Shown: positions 31,369 through 46,200, numbered from the stretch's first letter. The stretch is 64,000 nt of DNA from Blasia pusilla (GCA_050084515.1 CM114275.1:20150001-20214000), one strand, 5' to 3'. The notes: a model not told the origin generated them from the sequence alone. Translations and numbers: made by a program.

Positions 31369-33540
31369 CTACAATAGAAAAGGAAAGAAAAAATGAAAAA
31401 ACTTGTATTAATGCACGAAAATGTGTAATGGCTAAGAATGGACTGCCAATGAGATCACCTTGAAGCATGCCACAAATCAATTGAAAAATATTATATTTTC
31501 CGAAAATAACACGATGAGAATATGCATATCATGAATATAGAAGTAACAAACAAATGAATTTTTTTTATTTAATAAATATAAATTATAAAATAACTTCTTA
31601 AAAATAAGACAATTTTTACGTAAAATATCAAAAACTGGTCAAAACTTGCGCATGTTATCGTGTCTTTGAACCAATAGGCTGGAGTCTATATTTCGACCTA
31701 TTGTAAGTAGTCCTAAAAATGGGCACATCCTCTCTAAAACGTAATATTGGCCAATTCGAGTAAGTCCTCAAACATCGGTACTGGGCACCACTTCGAAATT
31801 GGAATTGATGCGGTTTCGACACACTATTGATACGCATGATTCAATCATTAGTGAAATGGTTTAATCATCAATGACTTGAGAGCTAATAATAAGGGATAGG
31901 AGTCTAAGTCTTTTTTTTAAAAACATTCCCTATTATATTTTTACACCCATTGAAAAACGAAATGGAAGTAAACAAAACATTTAACAAAAGTCCCACATTA
32001 CTAGAAACACGTGTGGTGTGGGGTTTTAAGGAACGCATCTGGGAGTGGGTTCAGGGCAGTTATTTTAGATTCACTTGTTGGTCATTTTAGAGTCATCTAC
32101 AAGTTGTAGTAGTTTCGATCCGACATTTTACTGGGAATTTAGAATTTCAGATCAGACGATTTAATCTACTAATTTTTAAAATTTAACTAATCTAAGAATC
32201 TGGTAATTCTTTAAAATCCCTTTTCCCTCAAAATCTCGACCATTAGAAAAATAGATAGGTCAGGCACAAAATGTTACAAACTCATATGGGCGACTAAAAA
32301 AGTTGACGGAAGAAAGGTTATCCAGTTTTGGATTTATCCCCCATGGATGAACCGTAAGTCCTCCTGTGAGCGATGATACCGTGTGGGTCCTCTAAATTAA
32401 ACTAACACGAAGATGCTTCTTTTTTCCCGTTTGTGTGTAGATAAGCTCACCTTTCCCTTCTATGGGAAGTGGGGATCCAATCCTTGCAATGCATGCCCAA
32501 AGAGTCAGGTTGGAATCCATAGAGTGAATTTCGATGTGGGAAGAAAGAGAGAAGAAAGAATGAATCCAAAGGGATAACTATTCGCCCAAAGGAAGAATTC
32601 GACTAAATCCATGTGGCAAGCAATAGGTCATAGTCACATGAAGTTAAATGGTCCAGTTTCGAGTACACACGCCCAAAGACTAGGTCCAAAGCACTAGGAT
32701 CAATAGGTGTGGGAGGCTAAATTTAATTCTCCTGGAATCGCCTCCTTGGGATGCATAAGTGAGCTTAGGCCAATATAGTGTCACGTGAGAGGTGGAGGTG
32801 GTTGTGAGATGTGGGTACTACAGCACCCCTTACCTGGGAATTAAAAAAACACTGAGGTAGTGGGTGCCACATATTAGGAAGGAAGGCAGGGATGGATGGC
32901 ATCAAGCTATCGAAAAAAGGTCGGGTGTGGTGACGGATACAAACCAACCCCTAACTAAGATAGTGTAGTGTAGAATGAGGAGAATATTTAGGAACCTTGG
33001 ATAATATGGAGTAGTGTATAGAGTGAGAAAAGTATTGATGAACCTTGGCTGGTCGCCTCTTGGAACGTAACATCCTGGAGTATTGTGCCAAGACCACGTA
33101 AATGAAGTTTGGGTTGCTCTTGCAAAGAGTTGAGATGTGGTTACCACAAAGTAAAATAAATAAATCTATTGAGAATCTGAGAGAGGATGATAAATGAGAA
33201 TAATAAACAATAAAAGTGAAATAAAAACTCAAACAGAAGGGGAAAAACGCTATTATTAGGGAAGAAATAGCTTGAAAAGTCCCGACTTGCGGAGCCCTAA
33301 ACTGAACTCGAACCCATACACGGGCAAAACCATCAATTTCCATACGGTCTCCGTGTCTCACAGAGCCCAACATTATATTAAGGGTGAGGGGCTACGCCCA
33401 ACATCATGATCACATACATTGTGTGGAGGATGAATGTTGGGTTATGACGTGTCCCTGTACTTTGGCTATCTCATAGTGTATTTATGATCACTGGCAGTAG
33501 CGTGTATTGTCCCAAATTAGGAATTTAGGATATATATTAA
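31369..33540. other. Spacer, no gene seen
   Basis: AT-rich and mixed sequence. Minus-strand frames around 32765-33373 reach 60-140 codons but show no recognisable motif. A short stretch near 33293-33330 contains a pol III B-box-like GGTTCGAGTTC on the - strand without a matching A box, so I do not call a SINE. Confidence 0.5.
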
Positions 33541-33960
33541 TCATATTACTATATTATACGTAGGTTCGGGCTACGTGTAAGTTGACGTGGCGGCGAAGGA
33601 CCGGTAGGGCTAGGTTGACATATGGGCGACGGACCGGCAGGTTGTCTCGGTGCTGGCTGAGGCTGCAGGGATGCGACTGTGGGGAAGTAGAGCCGCAGGC
33701 ACGGGCCGGGGCGGGGCCGGGCCAGGCCGGGCGGGGGCGGCCGGCGGCAGGCTACCGGAATGCCATTGCAGGAATGGCTTTATGGCATCTGAGGCCCCTC
33801 CGTATGCAAAAGCACCCTTCTCCAGTCTTGAGCCGTACCTGCGCGCAGGAAACCTTATCCGCGGGTATGCTAATAATTAGAAGGATGTATAGGTAGATGG
33901 AAAGAGGGCTAATGAAAGTGTCTGGTGCAACGTCCGGTCAGTTTTTCCAGAGAGAACCGG
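33541..33960. other. Short GC-rich island
   Basis: A sharp GC-rich patch (GGGCCGGGGCGGGGCCGGGCC near 33700-33750) between AT-rich stretches. Two overlapping frames of 76 and 104 codons run through it but contain only Arg/Gly/Ala-rich, composition-driven sequence. Function unknown. Confidence 0.4.
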
Positions 33961-34690
33961 GACTTGTTGGGTATTTATAAAGGCATGTAATTTCGCAGGC
34001 GGGAATTTCTCGTGTTAATTCTACTAGGTTAGGTTTTTTCCATCATTTTTAGTCTTCATTTCCGGTTAAAAAATGGGAATGGATTTCAAACAGCCAGGTC
34101 AACACGTAAACCTATTTTCCTATTATGTGGAAAGCATTTGTGTGTTCTTCAATAATAAATGAAATCATTTTTTTAAATTTAAAAATTTAAAAAATAGATG
34201 TATGAATTAGAGACTAGAATTTTAAAAAATATTTTAGTCATTTTACCGTAGTCATAGGAAAATTTATTAGATTTAAAAATAAACAATTAACAATTTCTTT
34301 TTTACTAGAAAATTTTTTTATTTGACACGTGACAACCGGGTAAGAAAAAATATTTTTTATTTTACTAAAAAAAATAACCTTTCTCGAGAGCTAACCCTTG
34401 TCTTTTTAAACCCTTTTATTTTTTACACATATTTTTTTGAAACTCTTCAAATGTTAGTAGATGTCATTTAAAAATAATTAAATTAAAGTAAGAATTTGTC
34501 ACCCGTTACATACTTGTGTTAATAAGGGCATCCCACGGATCCTTACTAATCTCGAAGAATAATGGAAGCAAAATATCTCGGGGCAATATGTTAACCAGCG
34601 CGTACAGTCTACTTATTTAAGTAGGATCCAAAGAAATAGAATGATGCAAAAAGAGAGGACGAAAGCCTGAAAAGATGGGAAAAGAAAGTA
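33961..34690. other. AT-rich spacer, no gene seen
   Basis: AT-rich sequence with poly-A/T runs and no credible ORF, between the GC-rich island and the upstream region of the glycosylase gene. Confidence 0.5.
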
Positions 34691-35983
34691 TTTATTGCTG
34701 GGTCATAAATAGCAAGAAAAGATAATGATATTTACACCACATTTTCTCGCTGAAAAATAAAAGAGAGAGAACATTGCCTGAAAAGTTGGAAACGAAAAAG
34801 ACGTGATACTCCGAGAAATGAGTGAATGATCGTGAGTCCCGCGAAGGAGAGATAGCGGCGGGGGAAAAACACCCGCGTGACGCATAATCAGCCCCTCGAT
34901 TCAGCTTGTTTTCCACGACGGGTGGACTAGTGGCTTCGCGGGTCAATGCGGCAGCCAAACGGGGCAGCCAAAGACAATCGCCGCTTACCATACTCGGTGT
35001 CGGGCAGAGGAGCCCCAGTCAACGACAAGGCTTCTCGTTTATATTAAATATAAAATAAATAAGTAACCCGATAACTGATTCGAATTTACGCAGTGAGACT
35101 GGATTACCCGGAGGGGTCAAGCGAGGCCAGCCGCGGCAGAACCTGACCTGATGCTCCCCGGTTAGGGTTCATCTCAGCCGCCGGCGCAACGTCAGAGAAA
35201 GTAACGCATGCGAAAAGTGAAACACGCTCGTGACGCGGAGGCGTCTCCCTTCGCCAGCAGCGCCAACAGCAGTAACTTAAGAGAGAAAACAATAGAAGAA
35301 GAACAAACAGGGAAACCCCCACGGGCCGCGACGACACCGGACCAGAATTAGCGCTGATTAGCCAGACAATCCAAGATTCCAAGAAGGTTTAGCCCGAGCT
35401 TGATCCCGACCGAGCCGAGCCAGACCGGACCGGACCGGCTCCCGGGTACGGCGTACGAGGCTACCTCTTGAGGGAGAGAGACGAAGGAAGGAACGACGAT
35501 GAGCGCGGCCTTCGAGGAGGAGGAGGAGGAGGTGGGGATGTCCCGACGTCGGTATCGGTCGGATTGTAAGGATTGGATTGGAGAGAGCATTGAAGGAGCC
35601 GGCGGAAGCGTGGAGAGTGAAATCGCTGCAGGGGGGTTTCGATGATGGTTACTTTTAGAGAGAGGCCAGTAATGGAGCAGGTGACAGGGAAATCAGCTGC
35701 CAACAACAGCAGCAGCGATGTGAGAACAATGCCGTGCTCGCTCAGCCAGCACACACTGATGCTCTAGCTAGAGTTGGGTCGCATCCTTCGCACGAAAAGC
35801 TGAAGCTATAGCTACTACCCTAGCAAGCGAGCATCCATGCCTTGGTCAAACGAATGCACAGTGCAGCCAGCCTGCCGTCCGCGGACGTAGGTAGTAGAGC
35901 ACATGAGAGAATTTGCGATGTTCTGCCCTCTCACCCGCCGGAGATGGAGTGAAATGTAGGGAGAGATAGAAAGACAGGAAGAT

Positions 35984-36018
<35 letters not shown>

Positions 36019-37201
36019 TGGCAGTTCGACTCGCTTTGATTGCGGTCTGCAGTGTCGTTGGCCACCTAATACTACTTTGCCGAAATGAAATGAGATTGAG
36101 GGTTGGGTTTGACCGATGTAAGCGTGTTAGCCAACGAAGCAGAGTTCCGAGGAAAAGGTGGGCGGAGACGAGAGCATAGGGAGGCGGACGAGGGACGGGT
36201 GAGGTGAGGGAGTGTCTCTCCGGAGCAGAGAGTGCGGTGTCGAAGCGGGCCCACATGCAGTTGTTTGCAGCACAGTGAGATCGGGCGATGGGGGACGCAA
36301 GGGAGAGGAGAAGTCAGGCAGGGGAGGAAGGGACGAGGGATGGAATGTGATGATGGCCGGGAAAAGAAACAAACAAAGCATCGCAGAAGCTATCTTTTTA
36401 AGTGAGAAATGATGGACGGATCACAGGCACGCATCTGGCCCCTGCTCGTCCTACTAGTGTGATCGTTGCCTTTTTTCCTGGCCCCCTCCCGAGTGCTTTA
36501 CCCGCTCCGCCACCTACCCTGCTCGCTCCAAGAAGAGCTGGTCGTGGTGTGTGATATGGTTCATCAATAATTGGTGCATAAGACGCTCTCTTTTTTCTAG
36601 AAAGAAACTCGCAAAAGAGAATCCTTTCTTACTCGCAAGCGACTACTGCCTTCCTTTGCTCTGGCGATGCACAGCTCGACGCCTCCTTTGGGCGATCGGG
36701 CGTCATTGCAGTTAACAGCTACGGACTAGTGCTCACACGACTTTTCTGTTGCTTGCTACGGAGATCGGAAGCGATAATAAAGAGCGCGGGCGTAAATTAA
36801 CCCTCCGGAAGTCGTAGATTTGTGTAATTCCTCAATTTGGTAGCATAATTGCCATGGCGTCGCAAAGCACGAGGAGGTAAAGTCACTGTAGCTTTTTGCT
36901 GGCTGAGGGAAAGAGTGAGAGGTGAGACACTCGTCTGAGAGCACAGCCCATTGTCGATTGTTGTTTGATCAGAGGACTAATTGTCGCAAGAGGTCTGGGC
37001 CGTCTGGCGGGGGGCCGGCCATGAGGGGTGTGCCCGTCGGGGACGGTCTGGTTCTCTTGCCGCTGGTTTTGCGTGTATAATAAAAGCACCGCGGGACGCT
37101 GGAGAAGCACGCGGTGGTAGCAATGCCTGTGCTCATGCTCATGTTCATGCTCGTACTCGAGGGCTGCGAGCGATGGGACCAATGCCGATTGTTGTAGGGA
37201 A
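34691..37201 (+). promoter_or_regulatory. Upstream/5' leader region of the DNA glycosylase gene
   Basis: Mixed-composition, purine-rich region leading into the glycosylase gene, with a (GA)n tract at about 35987-36014 and many GAGAG/GGAGG blocks, as is common in plant promoters and 5' UTRs. A strong 3' splice site (GATGCACTGTTGCAG, ending 37231) lies just inside the proposed coding start, so a 5'-UTR intron may end there. Minus-strand ORFs here are Ser/Pro/Leu-rich and composition-driven. I cannot fix a TATA box or transcription start. Confidence 0.5.
35987..36014. repeat. (GA)n microsatellite
   Basis: Uninterrupted GA dinucleotide run of about 28 bases in the upstream region of the glycosylase gene. 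Such tracts can bind plant BBR/BPC (GAGA-binding) factors; binding here is not shown. Confidence 0.9.
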
Positions 37202-40200
37202 TTGAGATATCTATATGATGCACTGTTGCAGGTGGGATCGCGACGAGGAGAAGGGCTGTGCCTTCCAGACGAACGTTTGGGTCTGTTCTTGCCTGTCGCT
37301 GTCCGATCAGCGCGGAAGGATGGCGGCCATGCCGTCGGACAGATCACAGGAGTGCTCGCGGGTGAGAAGGAGGACTCCGATGATGGCTCTGATGTAAGAG
37401 TCATCGGCGAGAAGTACCCACCAAATGGCAGAAATTTACGAGCTCAAGGTGGGACTGGTGGGTATTCTCACCGATTAAGAAGCATTACACCGAAGAAACA
37501 GTTCCCGGACTTCGTCCTCACCGATGAACTGGAGTTCGGCGATGAGGGCGTGCACAGCTCTTCCGCCTCCGCCGAGAAACTGAAATGGGGCACGAAACGG
37601 CGGAGAGGCGACGACCCACAAGATCATCACCCAACTCTCGTTATTGCCAGCGATCATGCTGAGTCCGCCCGAGCTTCCCTGGGCGGAGGTCGTCGGGTCA
37701 AGCAGAGGTGGCGGGACCTAATCCGCACTTCAAAGGCAGGATATCGGTCGAGGTGGGGAGAATCGAAGAAGGGCCGGGGGGAGAGGAGGCGGATTTCTGC
37801 TCGAGCTTGGCAAGTGCTTTACGACCCTTCACGCAAGCATGAGTTTTCCGGAGAAAGGGAGCCTGCGGGAGGAATACCAAGTGGAGGCAATTCCCTGCGG
37901 AACGGAATGAGCACGGCAATGTTCCGATTTGACGTGAATTGCGAAGGTGCTACCGCATGTGAGCGGAACATGCAAGTGAGCAAGGGCAATATGGTAATGT
38001 TCATGGATAAGCAGAGGAACCTCATGATCCACTCTGAAGTCCCAGCGGGTCCAGTCACTCCCATGAAGCCTCAGGCTCGGAAACGGAAGCTGCTGGACGG
38101 CCCTACGCACGATTTGCTGCACCAGTATGCCACTCCAATTGGGCAGAATTGCTCCTGCCATACGTCGGAGGGAGCGAGTGGGGCTGTGCTGCACAATTCT
38201 TCCCAGAGGTCGTCTTATCCTTTGGTGCACGAATATAATCAGCCGCGGCTGCGAGGTCAGCTGTTCGTAGAACTGCGGGGCCAAGAACCTACCGCGAGCT
38301 GGGACCAGGCCAGTTCAGCAGCGAGCTTGTACGCGAGAGAGACCGGTGTGACTCATGTGGGCGGAGATCCATCACGGTCAGTTGTGTCCCACGGGCCTCA
38401 TACCCACAATCCTGTCACCAATGCAACCAATTTTGGCGCTCATAATCTGAGGCCGGACCTCATGTCCGAGACACCGTTTCAGGTTCTAGCTCAGACTAAC
38501 AGCATAATAACGGATTCGTTCACGAATGGAGCCACACACACATTACAAGGAGAATTTGCTCCTCCAGCCATCTTCCTTGCACAGCAGCAGACACCCCCGC
38601 CCGTATACACCACCCTTCCCAGCTCGACCAATTTTTATACCATGGCCGCTGGTTACTCGTATCACATAAATGAGAATGGCGCAGAAAGTGTTTGTCCAAG
38701 CTCTGGAGACTGCCATCAAGCTCCGGCTACTCCAAACAAAGGGACCTGGCCCAAAAGAATGCGGTCTCGCTTGCCTACGTTGGCTCCAAATCTCCACTCT
38801 GTTTCGGTAGGCCATGCAAGTTCGCCTGCAGCAAATGGTGAAGGATACGGGCAATTGGAAGTCCGGCAAGATGACCACGGAGACATGCCAGACACTGTAA
38901 ACTTGTTACTTCCTGACGAGCCAGAGAAAGAGTTTTTCGATCTGAACGAACTTCCTCCTCAATCGAGAAAGAACTCGAAGGCCAGGAAAAAGCACCGCCC
39001 CAAAGTCTTCAGAGAGGACCGCCCGCAGAGAGGAGGTCGCAAGCAAAAGAAGGCGGAGGAACCTGCAGCGAATCCCAACTGCACGGCTGAAGGCCCTCAA
39101 GTGACGGTGCCAGCCAAGGGCAAGGGTAAGGGTAAGGGGAGGAGGAAACGTTCGAGTGCTGAGGTGCACAGCGCTACAGAATTAGGATGTCAAAAGCAAG
39201 TCGAGCAGAATACACCAGTCAATGAAGGCTGGAATGGGGCAGCAACACATGCGGAGTCCGTAGGCTGTCAAAACGAAGCCACTGATTTCACTGCCGCAGG
39301 TCAGCTGCCTGCGAATTCGGCTCTGCTACCACTTGGAGTACGAAATGACTTTGTGGACTTCCTCCCAATTAGCAGTGGTTGTCTCCCACCGGCGGGGATC
39401 GTGCCAATGTCTGATCTCAGGTCTGAACGCAGCTCAGAAAGGGTGCCAAATGACGCTCTACATTTTGCGGAGACTTTGATGAGACCTCTCGTAATGGATT
39501 TTTTCCCAGGGTTGTCCAACGTTTCTACTCTCCTCCAGACTTCTGGAGAGAGGTCATGTGAGCTTGAAGGTCTGAGTGAGGCTCTTGAGAAGGAACAGAG
39601 ACAAGAGCCGGAAAACCATGCACATGGGAAGGATCTGTGCATATCTGCCTCTGGCGAGAGTGATGCAAATCTAGCAGGAGAACTCTGTGTGGGGGCCAAC
39701 GGACAGAATTTCATCACAACTGGAGAAGAAAATTCAGGAAATGGAGATTCTCGTCAAGGATTTGCCAATGTAGCACTAGTTGTTGCTGCTGTGGGAGTCA
39801 GAACTAAGAGGAAGTATACTCGGAAAACTTTCCCACCTGTTTTGCCAGTAGGCTCACCAACACAATCAGAAGTGGTCACAAATGACGGCTTGACACCAGT
39901 TGGAAAGGAAATTGTCACTCCTTCAACAAACAGTCGAATGCGGGCAGCTGCCCGCTTGAAGTCCAGAGATTCAAATCATGAGGATAACACCAAGAACCCT
40001 CAAAACAGTTTTGATGCCTCTGTCCCTACTCTTCTTGTGGAGACTGACATTGCAAGTGTATTGGATGGAATCACTGAGAAACTTTCGGGGCTTGAAATTG
40101 TACCACATGCTATTCAAAACTCGGCTATAGTTCCGTACGAGGGTACTTTTCTACATCTTAGACGGAGAAAACCCAGGCCAAAAGTCATGCTGGACCTAGA

Positions 40201-43200
40201 AGACAAGCGAGTTTGGCGACTGATCATGGACAATGGGACAGAGTGCCAAGAAAAGGATTCTGAGGGTGATCCTAGTAAACAGTGGGACAAGGAGAGAACT
40301 CTCATGAAGTCTCGAGCAGAGAAATTTATCAGCATTATGCATCTCGTGCAAGGTTCGCGTTCTCTTTTTCAATTTCTTTTGCAATCCATGAATTGGCTGT
40401 CAGGGAAAGATTTCAGTACTCTAGTTGTTGTGTTGTTGAGATTGTGTCGCTGCTCTTTGTGTTATCATGACAGGTGATCGTCGATTTTCAGTATGGAAAG
40501 GATCAGTAATTGATTCTATAGTTGGGGCCTTCTTGACACAGAATGTGTCAGATCATCTGTCCAGGTAAATTTTGTCAATCGCCATTGCGGTGGCCTCCTG
40601 TTTTGACATCCGTGACATTCATAGTTGAGGCTTGTCTCATCTTTGTCTCTTTTCTTCTTTAGTTCTGATCTATGAGTAAACTCCAACTCTCCATCGCCCT
40701 CCAATTTATCTGGACTTCATGCTTGTGCCATGAACGAGTGGAAGGAATCTGAGTTCTGTCTAGAGTAGTTGTCAGATTATCATAAAAATGGGCTCCTGTT
40801 CAAGTCTTTCTAAATTCAGTAGCTACCTGTGCTAGTCTCATTGCATGACCATCCCTCAGATTAACTGGTGCCTTGTTGCCAATTTCGCAGTTCTGCTTTC
40901 ATGGCCCTTGCATCACGATTTCCTGTGGCTAGGAGCAGTGTTCCAGCTAAAATCATTCGAGAAACGGTACCTGAGGTTCATGTAGAAGAATGCTCAGTGT
41001 CTGAGATTCAAGTGCCAGGAGGATTTGAGACTGTTGAAAAGTCATCACAGTCTCCTTGTACCCAGACTGATGTTGCAGAGGAAACAATCTATACACCTGT
41101 TTCAGAATCAGAGTCTAACGTTCTTGCAGAAGAGGCTTTGGGTTTCTGTGAAAAGTCATCAGTGGCAACAGAGTCATTGTCATCTTTCAATGAACTGGAG
41201 GGTGATTTTACTGTGATTGTTCCCAAGAACCACACTTGCACACAGGAATCGACTAATGTGATGGCCTCACGAAGTCCTGAAGAAGATTTTGCTACTACTT
41301 CAATGGAATATGTGCATGCGTGGAGTGCAGTGGACGAGACAGAGCCCCACAGCTCTCCTTCAAAGAGGCCGTCGTGCGGCACATCCAACAGATGCTTGAT
41401 TGATGTCAATAAAAGCTATGAGAGTGTGGATATGAACGTGATCTCAGCAAATTGCGATGAGTCATATTTGCGAATGTTAGGAGGATCAGAAGAGGTTGGG
41501 AACTACTCGATCCTAGGAGCAACAGATTCTAATCATACATTATATCAAAGTGAGCTTCAGGAGATGATTGACTTCCCAGATCAAACTCAAATGATTGATG
41601 GTCCTACTGTGTTCTCAAAATTGTATGAGCAAGAAGTCAGTGAGAGGACTACAGCTGGATGCGATTGCTTGGTGGACAAGGGTGAAATCTTGGAACCATT
41701 CCCTCTCGAACAAACTTGTGGAACTCTTGTTGTGGACCTTAGTCCCACAGCAGATGAGCTTTCAGATGACCAGTCTTCAGCTGGAGGCCAGAAAAGTTGT
41801 GTCACATCAGATCTTGAATGTGCCGCAAACCAGGAGGCTGGTACAAACACATCGACTGTGATCTATTCTTCAGATAGTTTTAGCACCCAGAAACACTCAC
41901 AACAGCTTACACGTTCTGCCACAGAGACACTAGATGGTTTAGGCAGTGAGTTCTCAGGAGGTTTACATGGTTTGAAAACCATAATGAGGAACAAAGTTGG
42001 TATGATCAAGAGGGCTTTACAACCAAATTTGAGCTCAAAGTCTGGTAGCAGAAAAATGACGCACAGTTCTGAACTTGTTAATTCTACAAGTGGTGATGTA
42101 GAAGAGGGGATGCCAGGGTCCAAAAAACTGTCTTTTATTGGAATCACTGGATTAGCAAGGGCCAAATTGGAACAAGCCAATGTCACCAGTAAAGTGGCCG
42201 TGGACTGGGAGTCTATTAGATTAAAACATGCAGTCCCCAAGACTAATGAGGGCCAAAGTGATTCGTCGGCTACTCCCCCTGAGCTTAAACCGTTACCTGT
42301 AGAGAATGGTGTCGACTGGGAAGCAGTTAAATTGGCTAACCTTGAAGATGTTGCTGACGTGATCAAAGAGCGGGGCATGAATAATGTGCTGGCTGGCAGA
42401 ATCAAGGTTGAACCTGTCTTCTTCTGAATATGCTTGTTTGACTTGGTGTGTGAAAGCTGAGTGCGACTGGTCTTAATGATAATAGATTTCATGATATCAG
42501 TAGGTAAGATAGAAAGTTAGAAACTATTTATAATAAGTGCTAAGACTCTTTATAGTTGTTGTTATTTACCTCTTCTTCTGAAAAGAAGTGTTCAAAGTGA
42601 TACGGAATATTTGAGGTTTAGACCAGGAAAGTGAATATGAAGATTGTAGAAGAGATGAAGTTTTTGTTGTAAATAAAGTGGGTTGGAAAAACACACGGGG
42701 TCCTTTACTTGGGTGTCATGTCTATACCTACAACTGAACCGGTTGATATGCTGAGGCTCTTTGGGTTTGTGCAATCTAGGTGAAACAAATTTCTAAGCAA
42801 AGGTCTTTGTGGGAAATTGTTGCAGGCATTCTTAGAAAGAGTCCACACTGAGCATGGGAGTTTGAATATTGAGTGGCTTCGAACAGTTCCTGTCGAAGAT
42901 GCCAAGTAAGTATGTTGTGAATATGTGTGACAGCTTGGCTTAATTGTGTCTGAAAGAGATATTGTTGCACGTTTATCTGATTTTGACCTAGTAATATACC
43001 ATTTGCTTGCAGAGCTTTCCTTCTAAGTGTCAGAGGTCTCGGGTTAAAGAGTGTGGAATGCATTCGGCTTTTGACTCTTCATCACCTAGCTTTCCCAGTA
43101 AGTGTTGAATTTATGCAGCTCTTGAAAGGTCTTAGATTGGTGGGTCTAGTTAGTGTCTTGGCCTGTGGAAAGTTAAGCTTATGATTTGCTGTGGTTTTAG

Positions 43201-46200
43201 CTAGTCCTCAATGAGTTATGGAGTGAGGATGAACAACCACTAGGAAAATTTTCGTGATCTGTGAGTCATGCCTTGGATGAATTGTGAACTAGTTTGTGGT
43301 GATTATTGTGATACTGGCATGTACATGAATATGGCCTCAGGAGTGATGGTGGTGATACTCTTAAACGTCAGAAATGACCCCAGTATGCTCTAGTACTCTG
43401 CATTAGATAACTTTCCATCTGATCCAAGAAATCGATTCGTAGGTGGATACCAATGTTGGGCGCATATGTGTGAGGCTGGGATGGGTGCCTTTAGAACCTC
43501 TCCCAGAGGAACTGCAGTTACATCTATTGGAATTGTAAGTTTTTTTTCGTTTTTCTGAGCAATTCTTTTTCAAGTCTTGTGGGGTTCAACAGTTGTAGGT
43601 GTATTTCTGGTTGTCAGATGTCCTGAGGTTAATGTATACATATGTACATTGGTACTTTGTTGTTAACGAGGCCAAGGCAGAACTGGGACATTTTCACCAT
43701 GTCTTGGACTTCTTCAGGAGCACTGAAGTGAATTATTCTCACAGGTATCCTGTCCAGGAAACGATCCAGAAGTATCTGTGGCCGCGTCTGTGCACCCTTG
43801 ATCAGCGAACACTGTAATACCATTGAATTTCTCTGATTGCACCCTTCATTTGGTTTTGTTTAAAAAATATTCAATCTCCTGTTTTGAGAACCTTTAACGC
43901 TTCAGATGGCACAAATGTTGACTTTTTCTTCACTTTCTGAAAGAATTCATAGTGCACAATTGACCTAATCTGTGTGGATATCCAAAGCTGCCAGATTAGG
44001 AGATCGTACCTAGAGAAAAAGAAAGTAATGTTCTCTTATGAGTCTTGTCTTTTTACTCTGTTCTTTGCAGGTATGAGTTACATTATCAGATGATCACCTT
44101 CGGAAAGGTAATACTCATTTTCTTGATGTTTCTTCTCATGATAAGTTTGCTTTGATTAGAGTCATTGTTGAAATAGTGTCTTAATAATGTGACGAGACCC
44201 CCTACGTCTACAATCTTAGCAAGCACCACCAAGCTGGTGGGGAACAAGTTTCAATGATGCCTTTCGTGTAAGTTGGATCAGGTTTTGCGAACTGTCCACT
44301 GTAATAACAGGATGTGTGCCAGCCCCTGACCTAAAACATTCTTTAGAAGTCGTCAATTAAGGTTGGTGTATACTGGCTTCATTAGTTTTAGTTCATAAAC
44401 ACGCCTACCTCACCTTTGACCCATGGCAGCCAGGTTAACAATAGTGATCCTTCAGTTCAGCATCTGGACCTGTGCAACATGTATCTCTTACTTGATGAAA
44501 GAAGTATAGGGACAACACAAAGAGGTGTTTTGACCAAAGCTTAATTTATTATGGATACCTCGGATATATCGTATTTCTAGATCACATAGAAATGTAAAAT
44601 GTTTTCTATACATTCATAAAATGTGACCCATTGGTAATAATAGCAAAGTTTGGGACCTGGTTGAATATTGGGATTTTATGTTGAACCTCTAAAGTCTTCC
44701 CAGATCGCTTCATGTTATAGCCGGGGCTAGTACGCAGTAATACCTTGTCCCTTATTTTTAAGAAATAGAAAATGGAAGCAGATTTGAGATGTAAATCCCA
44801 GATGAATGCTAGGAAGTGTTGCTGCCACAGTTGACAACAGTAGATATAACAACTTTCCCGACTGCAATTTGCGATCATTTTGGTTCAAACTGAGGGCCAT
44901 AGTGTCCTGATTAATTCAGGCTAGCTATATTTGGAGTGTTAAGCTCACTGGAATACAGGAAAGATTATTTTTTCTAAAATATGTAGAGATAATATCTGAT
45001 GCTGAAAGGGCATAATACTGATGAGGTATTGGGTAGCCTTTCAGGTGTTTTGCACTAAGAGTAGACCAAATTGCAATGCCTGTCCAATGCGTGGAGATTG
45101 CCAGCACTTTGCTAGTGCTCTTGCCAGGTACATGCGACTGACTGATCTGATACTATATCATGAATGTCTTCTACTGGTGCTCAAGATCATGTTTGAGTGA
45201 TGTCAGAATTGTTATTTAGTAGTACTTTATTGCTGCTAGGAGGGAACTTAATGGATAAAGAATCTGCAGATATCTTCCCTGGCAGTCATCTCGTTTTTAA
45301 ATCTGGCAAATTGTGTCACTTCAGCAGTTAACGAGAAAGATGCTGATAAACTAGCTCAAAGTATGTAACGTTTGAAGTGGGCAAGTTGCCCAGAGCAAGT
45401 ATTCTTTAACTTCATTTTTTAGTCTCTGGTTAATGATATTTGCCACTAGAGTCACGCAAAACTGAACATGTCAAGGCATGTCCTAAACTTGATTTTTGGT
45501 TTTGATTGGTTATGTATATAGTTGGTTCAAGCATAGCATTCTCACTTCTGGCAGCCTTTTTCCATGGCTTATTACCTCTGACTTGGAAGTCTCTAATGCT
45601 TAAGAGAGAAAATGGAATTCGGCACTGTGTGGTGACCTTTTTTTCCTCATAATACTCTTTTCTAATGAGTAACTTTAAATGTGGGTAGCGCTAGGATGGC
45701 CTTACCTGCAGCTCCTCATGAAGATTCAAACTCTGCAACAAATTCTGAGCGACTTGCTTTACCAGCAGCAGCTGCAAATTTTTTAAAACAAGCCAAGGGA
45801 GCATTGCCCCTTCCTCTATTAGAGAGTGGTTTGGGAGAGGATGGATTACCAAGCTACACACCGACCTTACTTTCGTCTCAAAAGTCCTGTGAACCGATTA
45901 TTGAAGAGCCTAGTACACCGGAGCATGTTGTCCCTGAATTCTCAGAGAACGACATTGAACAACTACCTGGGGATGTGGAACTTGACACCTACATTGGAGT
46001 AAGTTCACAGAGCAGTGGGTTATACACAGATAATTCAACGGAGATTGAGATTGTTCTTCCCACAGAAGCTGCACAAGTAGATGCTGGCTCTAAAGCGATG
46101 GTCTTACTCCCCCCTGAAGTTGCTTCAATACCTGTGCCACAACTAAAAAATGTTGGTCGACTACGAACAGTGCACTATGTGTGAGTTCAAACTACTGATC

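Noticed and set aside
33290-33370. SINE or tRNA-like sequence on the - strand
   Set aside because: A B-box-like GGTTCGAGTTC is present, but no matching A box, no 3' poly-A/T tail and no target duplication.
33582-33896. 104-codon ORF in the GC-rich island
   Set aside because: Arg/Gly/Ala-rich composition only; two overlapping frames are equally open.
34691-35760. Divergent gene on the - strand upstream of the glycosylase
   Set aside because: Frames are short, Ser/Pro/Leu-rich and without consistent splice sites or motifs.
41863-42492. 209-codon - strand ORF opposite exon 3 of the glycosylase
   Set aside because: Shadow of the long glycosylase exon, whose + strand reading is supported by splice sites and family motifs.
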